NCBI GenBank assembly: GCA_023014335.1
Contig: JAECYW010000002.1
Coordinates: 1,426,001-1,490,000 of the forward strand
Reading direction: 5' to 3'
Origin: Galerina marginata
Lineage: Eukaryota > Basidiomycota > Agaricomycetes > Agaricales > Galerinaceae
DNA length: 64,000 nucleotides
Part shown: piece by piece, positions 1-12,356 of the stretch
How positions within the stretch are numbered: the first letter of the stretch is position 1
Layout of the letters: every line of letters starts with the position of its first letter
Notes under the pieces: generated by a model
The model's input: only the letters and a program-made list of their open reading frames with translations
Database searches by the model: none
Told to the model about the DNA's origin: nothing
Position numbers and translations under genes: made by a program

Positions 1-2005
1 GTGGAGGATGCGTCTCAATGCAAGCGGCCGTTATCAGCACCAGGGGTCGAGGTTAAAGTGAAACGTGTCGTGGTAAGTTTGCAACTTGCGCTCCGCGCGA
101 TTCTTTCTGAGGTGTTATGTGTCTAGCCTACTGTCCGATTCTACGGTACAGACCAAGAACGGACGTGTCGTCGTCACTGAAAATGAAAGGGCCAGCCTGC
201 CTCTTCGATTAACAGGCGACGGGGTAAGTCACTCAATTTCTCTAACATATGCTCACATCATTCTCATTCTCATTTACCCTTTTCACTCTCAAGCCATGGC
301 GCATCAAGTACAGGAGGAGGGAAACAGGCAATGTGCTGACAACCACTTTACATGACCGAAATAGCAACCTGCAAGTCACAGAGAAGGGTGTATATGAAAT
401 CCAAGCTGTAAGGGACCACTGTAGCTGCTTTAAATGGGGTGCTGACACTTCCTTTGGCAGGTCGCTGACTCTCAGTGTCCCGGTACAGTTGCAGCTGATG
501 CATCGACTTACATTGTGGATTGGATCCCGAGACCGTCCGCTAAACTATCTCCTTCGACCCCTGCTATATACGAAACTCACAATGGATCGCATATCCTCCG
601 ACCTATTTGTGAAGGCGTAAATGATCATGTTGACCTCGAATTGACCGGTAGGTGCAATAAACTCTGTTGAAACGCAATCTTACTGTAAATATGCCAGGAC
701 GCCCACCTTTCGAAATCATGTATAACATCGCGCAGGACAACGAAATGGGTGGAACCAAAATTTTGGGTCAACCTACGTTCAATAGCATACAGCCACACAC
801 GCGCTTCCAGCTGCACACTTCCACTCCTGGCAGGATGTATTATGAGGTCAAACAAGTTGGGGATGCGGCCTACCCTTTGTCCAGACACAATGATCTGGTG
901 ATCCCTCGATCGCAGAGGCTTCTATTTGAACAGCAGGTCTCTGTCCGTCCTTCAGCTCGTTTCAGGAATCGAAATCGACTCGCCTACTGCCTCAATGACG
1001 CATTGGTTCCCCTGGACCCCGCGTCAACTGATGGGTTTGTGATTCTGGAGGGCACGGCGCCATTCACTGTGGAACTCTCGATCAAAAACATCGCCGCCAG
1101 CCACATCGACAAGAAAGCCGTTCAAGTACCAACCAATACTTGGAGACTTAATCTTCCAGATTACAACTTCATCTCGATCGGCCCCCATCTACTCACTATC
1201 GAAAAAGTCACAGACAGTTCAAGCTGTGAACAAGCCACTTTGGATCCTCTCCTTCGTTCTATCTGGGTGGACGTAGCCGAGACTGCGGCAATTATACCGT
1301 TTGAACGACGAGAAGACATCTGTGTTGGGGATGTTACTCAGTTCCAGCTTGAGGGTATACCGCCTTGGACGATCGCGTACGTCACGTTGTCAAATGTACT
1401 TGACCATGTCTCTTACCTTCTACCTTCAGATATAAAACCAATGGCAAATCGTACACACAAGAAGCTAAAACGTCGCCAGTTCTCCCTTCTGCAGCAGCAA
1501 TCAGGGTTGTTTACTGTCACCAGCATTGCTCATCAACAGAAAATGTGTAAAGCCGCAGTCACGGACCTCAGATTCAAAGTCCACGACCTTCCATCTGCTC
1601 AGGTTGGTCACGGAAAGAAAATATTTCAAGATATTCATGAAGGTATTGTTCTTAACTTTCTTAGGTTAAATCTACATTTCTTAATGTTTTTCTTCAGGTG
1701 ACCAGGCTGAGATTGTATTTACCCTCATCGGAGAACCGCCTTTCACGTTCACATATCAGCGATCTGAGCTTGCTCCGAAAGGCGGGATCGGCAAGATCCT
1801 CGAGACGCACACGGTTTCTCGTGTCCACGCCAATGAATACTCAATATTCTCCGCTCTAGAAGGTAAGGATGGATTTTATAATAAATATAAATTTTCAGCA
1901 CCGACGAATTCTCCAACAGGAACGTGGACAGTGACTTCCATATCAGATCGCTACTGTCGTTATCCTCCAGCAAAGCCAGATTTGGTAGTAGAAAAACGCA
2001 ACTAA
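1..2005 (+). CDS. POM152: Nucleoporin POM152, C-terminal part (5' end outside window)
   Basis: Membrane-anchored nuclear pore protein whose lumenal part is a string of Ig-like repeats. The visible part has the repeating pattern of the family: segments such as LEGTAPFTVELSI, LEGIPPWTIAYK and LIGEPPFTFTYQR mark successive repeats, and the C-terminus ends with a tryptophan-containing strand (GTWTVTSISDRYC) and a basic tail ending EKRN. Short introns interrupt it, for example about 223-293, 408-461, 647-697, 1378-1431 and 1640-1697; the gene continues upstream of base 1. Two single-base frame breaks are needed, near 161 (before GRVVVTENERASLPL) and near 1480 (TSP to FSLLQQQSG). The second makes intron 1378-1431 look like open reading frame. 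Known family role: pore-membrane anchoring. Identity is firm; exact exons are inferred. Confidence 0.85.
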
Positions 2006-2147
2006 TATGTGCCTCTTTGGCAGATGCTTTCTGTACTATATCCATATTCGAGTAACTATAATCGCGTCTTAACAACGTCCTCGCATTCGAATTGCATCCA
2101 CAAGCTAAAACACCGCCCAATCTATTGATAATTACCTAAGACATCTA

Positions 2148-3391
2148 TTAGTTTTTCTTTTCGCTATGTAAGTTTACACCTGTGCAGAGGAGATGTAGAA
2201 CCACTTGGAAACTAAGGCCCACAGGTTCAATATTTGAATCAGTAATGAGATGTGAGCACTCACCAGAAGGATCAATAGGAGCCGGTGCCCTTCCAGAGGG
2301 TGGTGGGATGCTAGTATAGGATGGGTCATCCCTCCTGACGAAACCGGGGCAGTTTTGGATGGTAATGTTACGGCTTTGGGTACAAATTAAAACGGCAATA
2401 CACTGGTATCAAACTGGACAGCACATACGTAGAAATGTCGTAGGAAGGGGTTTTCGCAGGAGATTCGCCTGTGATCAAACGACGCCATGCTTCATGGCAC
2501 TCGTGGATGATCTCCATGGCGTATTTCTTGTTTTTGGCCTCGCCAGAGAAGGCAAAGGTGTTCTCGGGCTTTCCATCGGGGATCTTGTAAATCCTAGCCA
2601 AGAAAGAATGAGAAACTTTAAGGTCAGAATCGGAAATATAAACTGACCTGAACCATTCATTGGTTGCGCGGATGAGACCTGGGAGATGTCTCTCGACGTC
2701 CTCGATATCGTTGAGCTTGGAGGCCAGAGGGTCTTGAATATCGACGACGATGACTTTCCAGTCGGTCTCTCCTTCGTCGAGGAGGGCCATGATGCCGAGG
2801 ACCTTGACTTGCTTGACCTGGCCGACATATCCTACCTGCTCGCCGATCTCGCAGACATCAAGGGGGTCATTGTCACCCTTGGCTTTGGTCTCTGCATGGA
2901 GCTGCGAGGGATCTTCCCAAGTCTGTAGTGATCAAGATGATAATCTGATCTAGGTAATCACATCGACGGTGGGCACACACCTGGGGGAAAGCACCGTAGT
3001 TCCAAATGTACCCATGGTGGGGGAAGCAGTTCCTCACGTAGCGCAATTTTCCGCGCTTGATGTCTTGCTTGATGGGGTTGAAAGACTCCTCTTTGGAGAT
3101 TTCCATCTTCGCGTTGGTCCATCGGGGAATCTCGACGACCATGTTGAAGATGCCCTGGTTCTGGTCGGCAAAGAGGGGAATATCGTGGAACGGTGAAATG
3201 ACTGAGCCATTCTGCTCGATGAAGACGCGATGTTCTGCCGATTCGATAAGATTGCAGACATCTCAACGAGAAGGAAATTTTTACCAAGGGTGTTGGCAGC
3301 ACCGATGAGGCGAGAGGTGTACTCTGGAGAATGGAAGTGAGTTGTGGGGGATCTGAGAAAAGGTCGGGGGAACGGACGTACGGGAAGCCAT
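2148..3391 (-). CDS. IPP1: Inorganic pyrophosphatase, soluble family I
   Basis: Hydrolyses pyrophosphate to two phosphates in the cytosol, driving biosynthetic reactions forward. The spliced protein is about 281 residues, the usual size for fungal enzymes. It carries the family signature [11 protein letters not shown] at residues 118-128, whose aspartates bind Mg and PPi, and the active-site segment ending [10 protein letters not shown] at about residues 92-101. The start ATG at 3391 gives MASQYTSRL, followed by introns after codon 3 and near residue 16; both are GT-AG and keep frame. The C-terminus reads [17 protein letters not shown] after a final 84-bp intron. That intron is a multiple of three with no stop, so it could also be read through. 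It is convergent with POM152, about 140 bp apart. No frame breaks were seen. Confidence 0.93.
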
Positions 3392-3714
3392 GGTGGAAGT
3401 TCTTGAAGAAGATAGAAACCTGAGCTGTTGGTCAAGACGCCGCGCTGTGTTTGGCCCAGTGGTCATAGGAAGTCGGAGAATATCAAAAGTCTGGAATCGG
3501 TGCGTTATTATTGTCCCCCTGTTCTGTCCACAAATCTTTGGCCTGATAGCAGCCTGTCTAGAGAAACCCCTGCTAAACACATTCATGTACTCTATGGCTC
3601 GCAATTTGCGGAAGAATCAGAACCGGCACAACCACGATGTTACCCGACAGTCCGTCAATATTTTATACCCAAGATATTACTAAAATCGGATAGGGGCTTA
3701 GACTACAACTTCAT
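3392..3714. other. Intergenic, no gene recognised
   Basis: This lies between the pyrophosphatase start and the 3' end of the GCP4-like gene. It should hold the pyrophosphatase promoter and the GCP4 3' end. No convincing coding signal or repeat was seen; open frames here lack family resemblance. Confidence 0.6.
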
Positions 3715-5998
3715 TTACGCTAATCCTCCTTCAACCAGAATATCTATCCCCTTCCCAGTTCGGCCTTTGCGTGGCCTGGATAGCTCTCCGTTAAAGTCAA
3801 GCCGCAATAGCAACCTTTCAACATGTCGCCGGCTCTGGTCCGTCTCTCCGTCGATCATCTTTGTCCTTGATAAATTGTGCATCGTTTGGTTCATCATGCT
3901 AGCACCTATAATCCCCGATTTTGAGGCATCTACAGTCGTTGAAAAAGGCTGCTGTGAAATCGACGCCGTCAGATGTTCGTAGAAGGATTCCAATTGACTG
4001 CGTAGTGTCTAAGTCCGAGAGTTAGCGCGATCGAGAAGAAAAAAGTACCAGGCTCGGCGGACCTCGTCTATTTCAGAAACGATTGACCATCGTTCTTGTA
4101 CCAAGGCCCCTACCTTCTCGTCACCATCCCCTCTTAGACTGCCTTCGAACAGTAGTGCAGGAAGAACATCCCCACCCCAACGTTCAACAAGCGCAACAAA
4201 CCTCTCACAGATATCTAAAATTTGCCGCAGGATAGATGGTAGCGTGGGGTTAGTCAATAAGCAACCGTCAAGCAATCGGCCTAGATAGTTGGTGTGTATT
4301 GTACGAAGCGTCGTAAAATCCAAGTGCGAAGCGGTGGATCCTTGTGCGCCAGCTTGATCGGTCGGTGGCTTCGCGTTTTCTATCCCTTGCCGTTGTTTGT
4401 CAAGCATGTCCTTCAACTTTCGGAATTCAAGGTCAACTACATCCATCATGACATATCCCAGCAATGTGTCCAAGAACCAGCTCATGTCTCTAACGACACC
4501 CCATCCACATCTGAGCATTTGGACCCGTGCTTCGTGGTCTTCAGCGGTGCCTCCTTCGCCAAAGCCGGTCCAACGACGACGGGCTCGCTGGCAGTTTGAT
4601 AACGAACTCCAACAAGTATGTACCCTAGTATGTGTCTTCCGCAAGGCAGATAAAAATGAAAACAGGGTTGAGTATACAGTGACATCTGCCCGGTCAAGGA
4701 AGAGATCCAATGGCCATGTCAGATTGTAGGACAAGGATAGGGTGGTTCCAAGGAGTTGGTTATCAAACAATGATATGTTGGGCTGACCTGCCGAGGGTGA
4801 TACGGGAAGTGGTGCATCGTTCGTTAACGATGGAAGTAGAGGACGCAGTGGTCCTCCAGGAAGTACAAAACGCAATCGCGTGATGTATGGATCATGCTGT
4901 GCTGTAGTACCTAAAGATGCACGAAGAATTGCGAGATTGAGATCTTGTTCACGGATCATTGAGGCTGATCCTGGCCTCGATGATAGGCGAGATATCTTTA
5001 GGCGTTCAAATTCCCGAATGAGCGATAAACTGAATTCGCCGTTACGGATAAGAAAGTAATTGGCCCTTGAGATAATTTAGGTTGAAAGGAGCACGATGTA
5101 AAGTGTAGCATAATAACTCACAATGAATCGACTGCGTCGTCGACATCCTTTTTCGTCAGGACAGTTTAGCCACAGCCATTCTCCTACATTAGTTCTTATT
5201 TGCGAAATGACGAGGTCAAATGCGTGTTGATCTTCTGGAAGAACACCATCCAGCATGGCGGTATGATCAAGTGCAAGCTCTCTTGGAAGTTGCTTTTGCC
5301 ATTTCACTGCCTTGACTGTTGCGATTGCGCGACCTATGTAGGCGATTGAATCGTACGACTGTGAGGATACACACGAAGGTATTGATCCAATTATAAGTGA
5401 CAAGTCCTCTCCAGCGAGAGGATCCACCGGCGACAGGGATCCATGGACCAGGAAAGCAGTTAATTGTGTCCGCCAGACGCGTTGAACGGCTACAGATATC
5501 CTGGCGATAATATTTGCAATTCGATGCACGCCAGTTTTGGACCGTACTGACGAGCAAGTCAATCAATGGACCAGGCTTCCAATCCGGCTCGGATTCTATT
5601 TCGTCGACTGAGCGCAGAAAGCGCAGGCCAAAGGTGCATCCCATTCTGAGAAAATGGCGCGTACCGACGATAGTGGAACAAATGCACCGCTTGCAACAAG
5701 CGAGGAATCGCGTTTCAGAACCTTAGTCCTCCGTTTCTATGACCAAGGATTCGTAATCCTCTTTTAAAATATGGCTTAGAGTCGCGCCGAGCGCGCAAAT
5801 ATAGCGAGACGGAGAGCGGGACAGTTTGACGCATGCTGTTTTGATTTTTCGGTAACGATAGGCTATTAAGCCCAATGCTTCTAGAGTCTGCTGTTCTCCT
5901 GGGTGTAGGAGAGGTACTATGGCTGGATTCAAAGAGTAGTCGGAAGGGAATAACGACGATGAATGACCTGCGAGGACGAGGAGAACCTCAGCGATCAT
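3715..5998 (-). CDS. Gamma-tubulin complex component, GCP4-type (frame breaks)
   Basis: Subunit of the microtubule-nucleating gamma-tubulin complex at the spindle pole body. The N-terminus MIAEVLLVLAGHSSSLFP matches the start expected for the GCP4 branch of the Spc97/Spc98 family. Later blocks are family-like: WKPGPLIDLLV, VQRVWRTQLTAFLVHG, YFLIRNGEFSL and the C-terminal grip region with WPLDLFLDRADVTVYSTLF. A final intron joins SEIDE to TLRSQLESFYEHLTASI, giving the stop at 3715. Four one-base shifts are needed: near 5725 (ETE to TKVLKRD), 5605-5645, 5540 (STV to KTGVHRI) and 5166 (WLWL to TVLTKKD). No acceptable intron fits them. They may be assembly errors or, less likely, a decayed gene. 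It is divergent from the TBC gene. Confidence 0.78.
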
Positions 5999-6135
5999 GA
6001 TGAAAGGGCGGAGTGTGACGGGAACCGCCTGGAAACACGCCTGTCACGGGTAGTCGTCCCGGTGTCACGGACATTAGAGCATGGCTACGGCAGTCAATAA
6101 ATGGACTGCGCTCGGAAACTAATTACTCGACCCTC
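5999..6135. promoter_or_regulatory. Bidirectional promoter, GCP4-like / TBC genes
   Basis: Only 137 bp separate the two divergent start codons. The octamer TGTCACGG occurs at 6042-6049 and again at 6063-6070, 21 bp apart, which is two helical turns and would put two bound proteins on the same DNA face. Function is inferred from position only. Confidence 0.4.
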
Positions 6136-8394
6136 ATGATCTCTTCACAATCCAAGCCTGCCATATCCCACATTCCTACCCCCCTGGATCTCCCTGACTT
6201 CGACGATGATGATGTCTTTGACGTCAAGGACTCGGAAAGCTTGCCGTATGTCTTCTCGCCAGACGCCATCCGCGAAGAGATGGCGAGGAACATGCCCGAA
6301 ACCGAAGAAACCTGGGGAGAAGGGGACAGCACCGCTTCCGACGCGCGGATTCACCGTTGACGATCATAATGACTCTGTTTCTACACTCGACATCGGCCCT
6401 CAAGCGACAAATGGCTTCGACAGGACGCCGCCGGCTTTAGACGACCCGCTAGATTCGTCTCTTTCGTCTACGTTCTCCCAGATATCCTTGTCTACACCTG
6501 ACGAAGAGTATCCTCCTCACCGTCTATCAAGTTCTGAGGATATTCCTCCCGTCGGCAGTGATGGCAATCCTGCATCTCCCAGTGAGCTTCCGGAGAGATC
6601 TGTTTCTCCCCAAGGCGTAAATACGCCACCAGCGCCATCCCCACCGCAACGCCAACGAAACTCGTCCGACATATATCCATCGCCGATTCCCACAAGCGCA
6701 CCCCTACCTCGTATCGATCATTCCTCGCTAGAGTCCATACCACCTGCTCCGAATTCATCCTCCGCATCTACCTCTCAGCCAGTCACCTCATTTTCTTTGC
6801 CCGCAATACCAGCTACCGCCCCATTATCAAATGGTCTTCTTACGGAGAAACCTCGAAGCCATCGACCACACCGCTCCGTCGGCCCAAGTGCATTTGAAAA
6901 GGTCAGGAGCAAGACAAGACCCACGTTCTTACCCCCAAAGCCGCGACAAGAAGACGAAAAGCATATGGCTGACTGGCAGAAAATGATGAAACAGAGCCGT
7001 GCGATAGGTAGGTAATGTATGTCAGGTAATAGAATGTTATTCATCGTCACTTTAGCGGAAAAGCGACGGAAGGCACTTCAGGAACGTCGAGTAGCTCGAG
7101 AGAAGGCAATTGAAGACGACCTACATATTTGGGAGAAAGAGATCCTTCCCGACTGGCGAGTTGTGCACAAGAAACCCGAGCTCCGGAAGCTATGGTGGCA
7201 TGGCATCCCAACAAAACTACGAGCGCCTCTCTGGGAAAAGGCGGTCGGGTAACGAGTTGGCATTGAGCAAAGGTAGGATTTCAATTGACAGACACATGCG
7301 CACTTTACTAATCATTGTTAAATTCTTTCTGGTTCATCGGTTTTCTGTCGATCGGGATTATAATACTAAGATCATTACCGCACTTGCTTAGCCCGAGCTA
7401 AACGCGCCTTGGCCTCTGGTATATTTCCTCAAGCTACTCTAGAACTCATCGATCAGGACATGGAAACGACCCTTCCGGCGATACATATCTTTAACAAAGA
7501 AAATGGTCCCCTATACCCTGATTTGAAGGATATGCTTTGCGCCTGGGTAGTCTCGCGCAGCGACGAAGGCCTGGGATACACCATCGGTGCTGCAAAGATT
7601 GCGGCTATGCTGTTAATCAATATGCCCAGTCAACAAGCTTTCGTTGTCATGCGCAACCTGCTGGAACGGCATTGTATGCGAAGCTTTTTCGGTGGGGAAA
7701 GATCGAAGGACGATGTTGGTTCAATTCATCAGTGCACCGTATTGTATATCCCATTGACCGAAACTACTTGCATTTCCATAGGTCGAAGCTTATTACAGGT
7801 GAATATGGATGATTTCCTGCCACGCAGAAGCTTACCCTTCTTCAAGAATATTCGACACTCTACTCGCTGATGGAATGCCGAAGAGTACGTGAAAGGAAAA
7901 TTTCTCCTTGATGCCCTGTCTGACGCGTCGCTAAGTCTACTTCAACTTTAAGCAACATCAAATCTCGCCGGGCGCTTATTTACCCGATTGGGTCGTGCCG
8001 CTGTTCCTGGATCATCTGCCTTTTGAGGCATGCGCGCGCATTTGGGACGTGTTGTTACTTGAAGGCGACTCTTTTCTGTATCGGGCGTCTTTGGGCATCT
8101 TGGCAATCCTAGAGCCACGCCTGTTTTTTCCAGATAAAAAGGAATTATTGGAGTTGCTCAAGTACGACGAGTTATATCAGTATTATTCACACGAAAGCTA
8201 ATCATCCTCCCAGGGGAGAAAATAAAGCCGCAATCGAAGTTGCAAAACGCGAGGGTCGGTCCTTAATTGGCGGAAAATATGAGATTTACGGTGTCGATGA
8301 GGAAACACTGTGGGGTCGCATTGACAGTATGGAAGATTGGTGGAAGGAGAGTACATGGACACGCTTGATACAACGAGAGCTTCCAGATTTATGA
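6136..8394 (+). CDS. TBC domain protein (Rab-GAP fold), non-canonical finger residues
   Basis: TBC proteins usually stimulate GTP hydrolysis by Rab GTPases in membrane traffic. The protein begins MISSQSKPAISHIP with an acidic N-terminus, then a long Ser/Pro-rich disordered stretch (to about 6960), then a basic helix (KRRKALQERRVAREK) and a TBC domain opening with GIPTKLRAPLWEKAVG. Later blocks include LKDMLCAWVV, CMRSFFGGE, PDWVVPLFLDHLPFEACARIWDVLLLEGDSF and a C-terminus GKYEIYGVDEETLWGRID. At least six short introns fall in the 3' half. The usual arginine finger IxxDxxR reads LIDQDMETTLP, and the YxQ glutamine finger reads GYTIG, so both catalytic residues appear replaced. One +1 frame break lies at about 6300-6365 in the low-complexity part. 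Confidence 0.8.
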
Positions 8395-9258
8395 AATGCA
8401 TGAACACACATTAGTGACTTTGATATTCAAAGCATTATAACTGTACGTTTACGGTGGAATAGAGCTGCAGTAGAGGTCGGGACTTAAGACTGGTAAGTGA
8501 TGACCGATTTTTGCTCAAGCCTAGGACCCGTCTGGACCAACACCGCCTCAGCACTCTGGCAAGTAATTCTCCACCTCGACACCTTCCAGGGCGATCCCCA
8601 GTTATCCCATTTTCCGAGAATATCGTTGTCTCCGCAAACCAGAGCCCAGTGGTAGCCCTCGACTCTACTGTCGATCGCTCTGGGCCAGTTCCCCGAACGA
8701 CAATGGAACTGGATTCACTTCATTTGATAAATCACTACCCGGTATAAAACCTGCTAGTGCAGTATTTCTTTCAAACAAAGAACGCCTTCGCATTCCAGAG
8801 TCCTCACTTCTCGTTCACAAGCAAGATGTACAACCTTTTCCTGGCTCGCAGAAAGGTACGTTGATAATTCTACTCCAGGTGAATAAACCAAACTAATTAA
8901 TCTAATATTAGACATTCGCCCTCTGGTGTGGCATTGAAGCCCTTTTTGGTGGTCTAGCATGGCAGTCCTATAGGCAACCCCGAAGGTCTGCATTATTTTC
9001 AATATTCTATGGCGCTAATTCTCATTCACTATCCGTTTAGCCTTGGCTTCATACACATGCGAAATCCTCGGCCATCGTAAATATATATGATTGCAATACA
9101 TGAAGACCAATCCAATCTTAATCAAATGTCTCTCTAGCACACACAAACGATGTATTTACTGTCACGTACTATCTAATCTCGGATTTTCCAGTGTTTATGC
9201 AAGCAAGTTATTATGTTACTTGATGTCCTGGATGTGTCCGCGAGCGTGTGTACTTCAA
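8395..9258. other. Intergenic with weak coding signal on + strand
   Basis: 864 bp between the convergent TBC and acyltransferase genes. A TATA-like TATAAAA lies near 8743. Downstream, open frames flank a plausible intron at about 8858-8910 and could give a peptide of about 40 residues starting MYNLFLARRK. A second frame, read from 8560, gives a Ser/Pro-rich segment. Neither resembles a known family, so no gene is called. Confidence 0.35.
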
Positions 9259-11190
9259 TCATGGGAGAAGAAATTCATCAACAGCGTCGATAACGTTCTT
9301 CCAGAATCTTTTCACAGTATCCTCTTCAAATCCATTCTCGTCGTACCCAAAGCTCACCCATAACTTTTCCACAAAGGTATAGCCAAAGAGCAGCATCCCA
9401 CCCGAACGCTGGCGAGAACCAGTTGTCAAAGTGTGGAGCTTGAGATCTGGGAAGGCGGAATGTTTGTACATTCCATCCAGATTTCCCAAGAGGGAAAGCC
9501 CCATCAGAGCATTCGAAGGGATTTTCGGTTTCGACGACGTAACGGCAGCTGCGACTGGGACGGATGGCTTAGGTGGAATGCCCATTGCTTTGTCGTCGTC
9601 CTCCTTCGCCCAGATCCGAGCTCGTTCCCCTCGTTCCCTGGCCATTTCGCGACAGCGCGGTACGCTCAACGGGCTCTTGGCCGCCTTGGCGCTCTGAATC
9701 TTCGCTGAACGTGCGCGGTGCCAAAAGGTACCAGTCAAGTCACCTTCCTGGGGAAAGAAGGTTGGAAGGACTACGTTAAAATATCCAATTGCGAGGAACC
9801 AGTAGGAGTCGTTTAGGCGCTTATCTGCCGTAAGATTTGGGCGCATATTTAGGGCTGAATACATCATTCTGAGATAATATGTCAGAAATCGTACGGATAA
9901 AATAACCAAGGTCGTCCTTACATTGGTAGTTCCCAGTTCGTGGAATGTGTCCTTGCCCATGCGATGTTGCAGATGGCGAAAAGTGCGCTGGATATCGAAA
10001 CCCCACGTCGTTTGCAGTTAGCTAGTATTTTCTTGGTCTTTTCACGGTCGATGGAGATTGTTGGGACAATGGTATGGCGAGTCCCTCTTGGTTCACGAGG
10101 GAATGTGTGCCCACCCTTGCAAGATCCGCCACTTTAGCGGAATAACGAGGGGGCTTAAGATGTACAACTCACGATTAGTTTCTGCTGGGTCCTATTGAAG
10201 TCCACACGAGTTCCAAGGCGGCCAAGTCCTCGAGCACCGACGGCGGGTAATCTATCTTCCATTGAGGAAGGCAGGGTTGGGGCCTACAAAAGAAATACAG
10301 TCAGCATCATATCGAAATTATTTGTATGCAAAAAGCGTACTCTTTCTGGTCCTTTGAAGCATCGTTCGGACCATTCTACTGAGAGTTTTTCCCGTAGGCC
10401 GGCAAGATCCAAGGGACTCCCAAGTAAGGAGAAGAAATTGTTCGCGAATTGATGAAGCGCCATTCCATCGCCCAAGAAGTGAGTTGCGCACATTAAGAAA
10501 TCGTAGTTTTTCTCTGTTTCATCGGATTGATCGTCACAGGAAACTATCAGATATGATAGACGCTCGTTGGATAAGGTGCGTGGGCCATTGAGGTAGTCGT
10601 CAATTAGGTCTATTCTTTTATCAGCCGTTACGACCGTTGAATTCCTGGGATAGTACTGACCGTCTTTCGACTGGACTCGGTATTCAAGGGACTGATCAGC
10701 CACGGTCGCCGCATCACTCGGCGACTGCGGTGCCTTGTAACTGGAAAATTACACATTTGTCAGAACGTCTGCAATAATTGTAAAGCTGCTTACACGAAAA
10801 GGATATCCTCGTAGCTATTCATCTGGACTTTAGATGCAAGAAGGGGATGTCTCGTGCGCATAATTGCCCATACGAGGGAGACCCTCTGACGTTCCACCAG
10901 ATGCGCTGGGGCACGACAACCCAAATGCAAGTACCTGGGAGTACGTTAGATCATGTCCGCCGCCTCCGGCACGGTTCAACTCTGAAAGTAACGTACATGT
11001 CGTTTACACCGCTTTCGCGGGAGGGTAAAAAGTAAGAAGTCTCAGTCTCCCCAAGCTTCCGTTCGACTGGCGGAACTGGGGCGAAGGGCTGAAGTATCGT
11101 AGAGGCATCTTTAGGCGTCCATTTCAAGTCCCCCTTTACGGAGCCAACACATCCTGTATTCGCAGGTAGGAAGTCCACAGTGGGTGCCAT
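9259..11190 (-). CDS. HxxxD-type acyltransferase (CAT/condensation-like fold)
   Basis: Probable acyl-CoA-dependent O-acyltransferase of the chloramphenicol-acetyltransferase-like superfamily, which includes fungal alcohol and trichothecene acetyltransferases. The key motif is ATHFLGDGMALHQF (near 10465-10505): the HxxxDG catalytic histidine and structural aspartate. Other family-like blocks are LVWAIMRTRHPLLAS near the N-terminus, KLIGGHTFPREPRGTRH, VSISSALFAICNIAWAR and YSALNMRPNL. The start ATG at 11190 gives MAPTVDFLPANTG. Five or more introns of about 50-75 bp are needed and all keep frame; the protein ends DEFLLP at 9259. No signal peptide was seen, so it is probably cytosolic. The substrate cannot be read from sequence, and no partner biosynthetic genes lie beside it. 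Confidence 0.8.
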
Positions 11191-12356
11191 GTCGATGCAA
11201 GTGAGAGCTCAGTAGGAGAGGAACAGTTGGCGCCTGTATTATAGCGATCTGGCAATCTGGGTCTGGAGCGGATGCCGACTCTGGTCATTTTAAAGCAATA
11301 CATATCAGGTTGTACTTATCAGGGGCTGACAGGATTCGATCGAAGCCCCGACCATCGGGGATAGGTGCAGTTACAGTATGTATGCCTGTCGGTCTTTGAG
11401 AAGGATAATTCCAGAAGATACGTATCGGCGGTTGGGTAAAGTTGATCCAGCATGTCAATGACGCCTTGAACAAAAGATGTCCGTAGCACGCGGCTTCCAA
11501 AGTATATTTTGTCGATAAGTTTCCAGCCTGCGAAAGTTGCTGCTGAGCCGAGCCGATTGCTGCTCAGGTACAGCAGTCGAACATACATGAATCGATTTGG
11601 CTTGTCTCGCCGCGTGCGAAGTGATATTAGTCTATTCTTAGATTTGTCTGCAATTTGGACCCTGAGACCCTGTTGATGCTGCACAAATTAAATTGAAATG
11701 ACGCGCTTGTTTAGGTGTCCTTGCGTATTTACCTTCTAAAACGTGGACCCAACGAGCAAAAACACCACCGAAGTCATGCAATGCCTGGACACTCAAAAGA
11801 CAGAAATCAAACATGTCTGAATCTGTCTTAGAGCGGGGGCGAGGATTGGCTATATTAATGCACACAAATCGGATCTGTTCGGCTCAAATTTGTCAAGCTG
11901 GTGGAGTATCTATCAGCAGTGACTGACGGTGAACGGTATCATACAGCAGTCATACAGCGGCCGCCTCAAACCCTCGGAAGAAATTCTTGATAGAGAATTA
12001 ATTTTAACTTCAAAGTTTCAACGGAGAGCGCTTCCAGAGCCTTCCAGGTGTCGAGGACCCCATGACGCAGGGGTCCGGGTAGAATCGAAATTTGATAACA
12101 ATCCAAACATTGAGGCAACATTGAGGCAAGGTATTTTGGGGTAAGGAGCTTCGCTCCGATTCAGGGCATAACCTGGATAACTTGTTTAGACCACGAAGCT
12201 GCTTTCATAATTCATTATCATTAACGGACCCTCTCACTGTACAACATGACAGACTGTCCGCAATCAGCCCTTTTTGCCAGACAGTGGTCGTATCTGAAGA
12301 AAACGAAACGGAAGGTAGAATCCACAATATTGTCCATGCGTCCCCTGCAAACCAGA
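11191..12356. other. Intergenic, possible gene relic on minus strand
   Basis: 1.17 kb between two minus-strand genes. Open frames at 11285-11865 on the minus strand contain stretches such as MFDFCLLSVQALHDFGGVFARW, with a GT-AG pair at about 11670-11732, but no family was recognised and no sensible full model could be built. It may be a relic or chance. A short direct repeat CAACATTGAGG lies near 12106-12128. The 3' side should carry the acyltransferase promoter. Confidence 0.3.

Noticed and set aside
5722..5743. 22-base GT-AG segment in the GCP4-like gene as an ultra-short intron
   Set aside because: It would delete the conserved VIETE stretch and is far below the normal fungal minimum length; a single extra base explains the frame better.
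8499..9110. Small secreted peptide or mating-pheromone precursor
   Set aside because: The best short frame lacks a CaaX end and a signal peptide, and depends on unconfirmed introns.
11285..11865. Minus-strand frames as a second acyltransferase-linked gene
   Set aside because: No start, stop and splice combination gave a coherent protein and no motif was recognised; kept only as an intergenic note.
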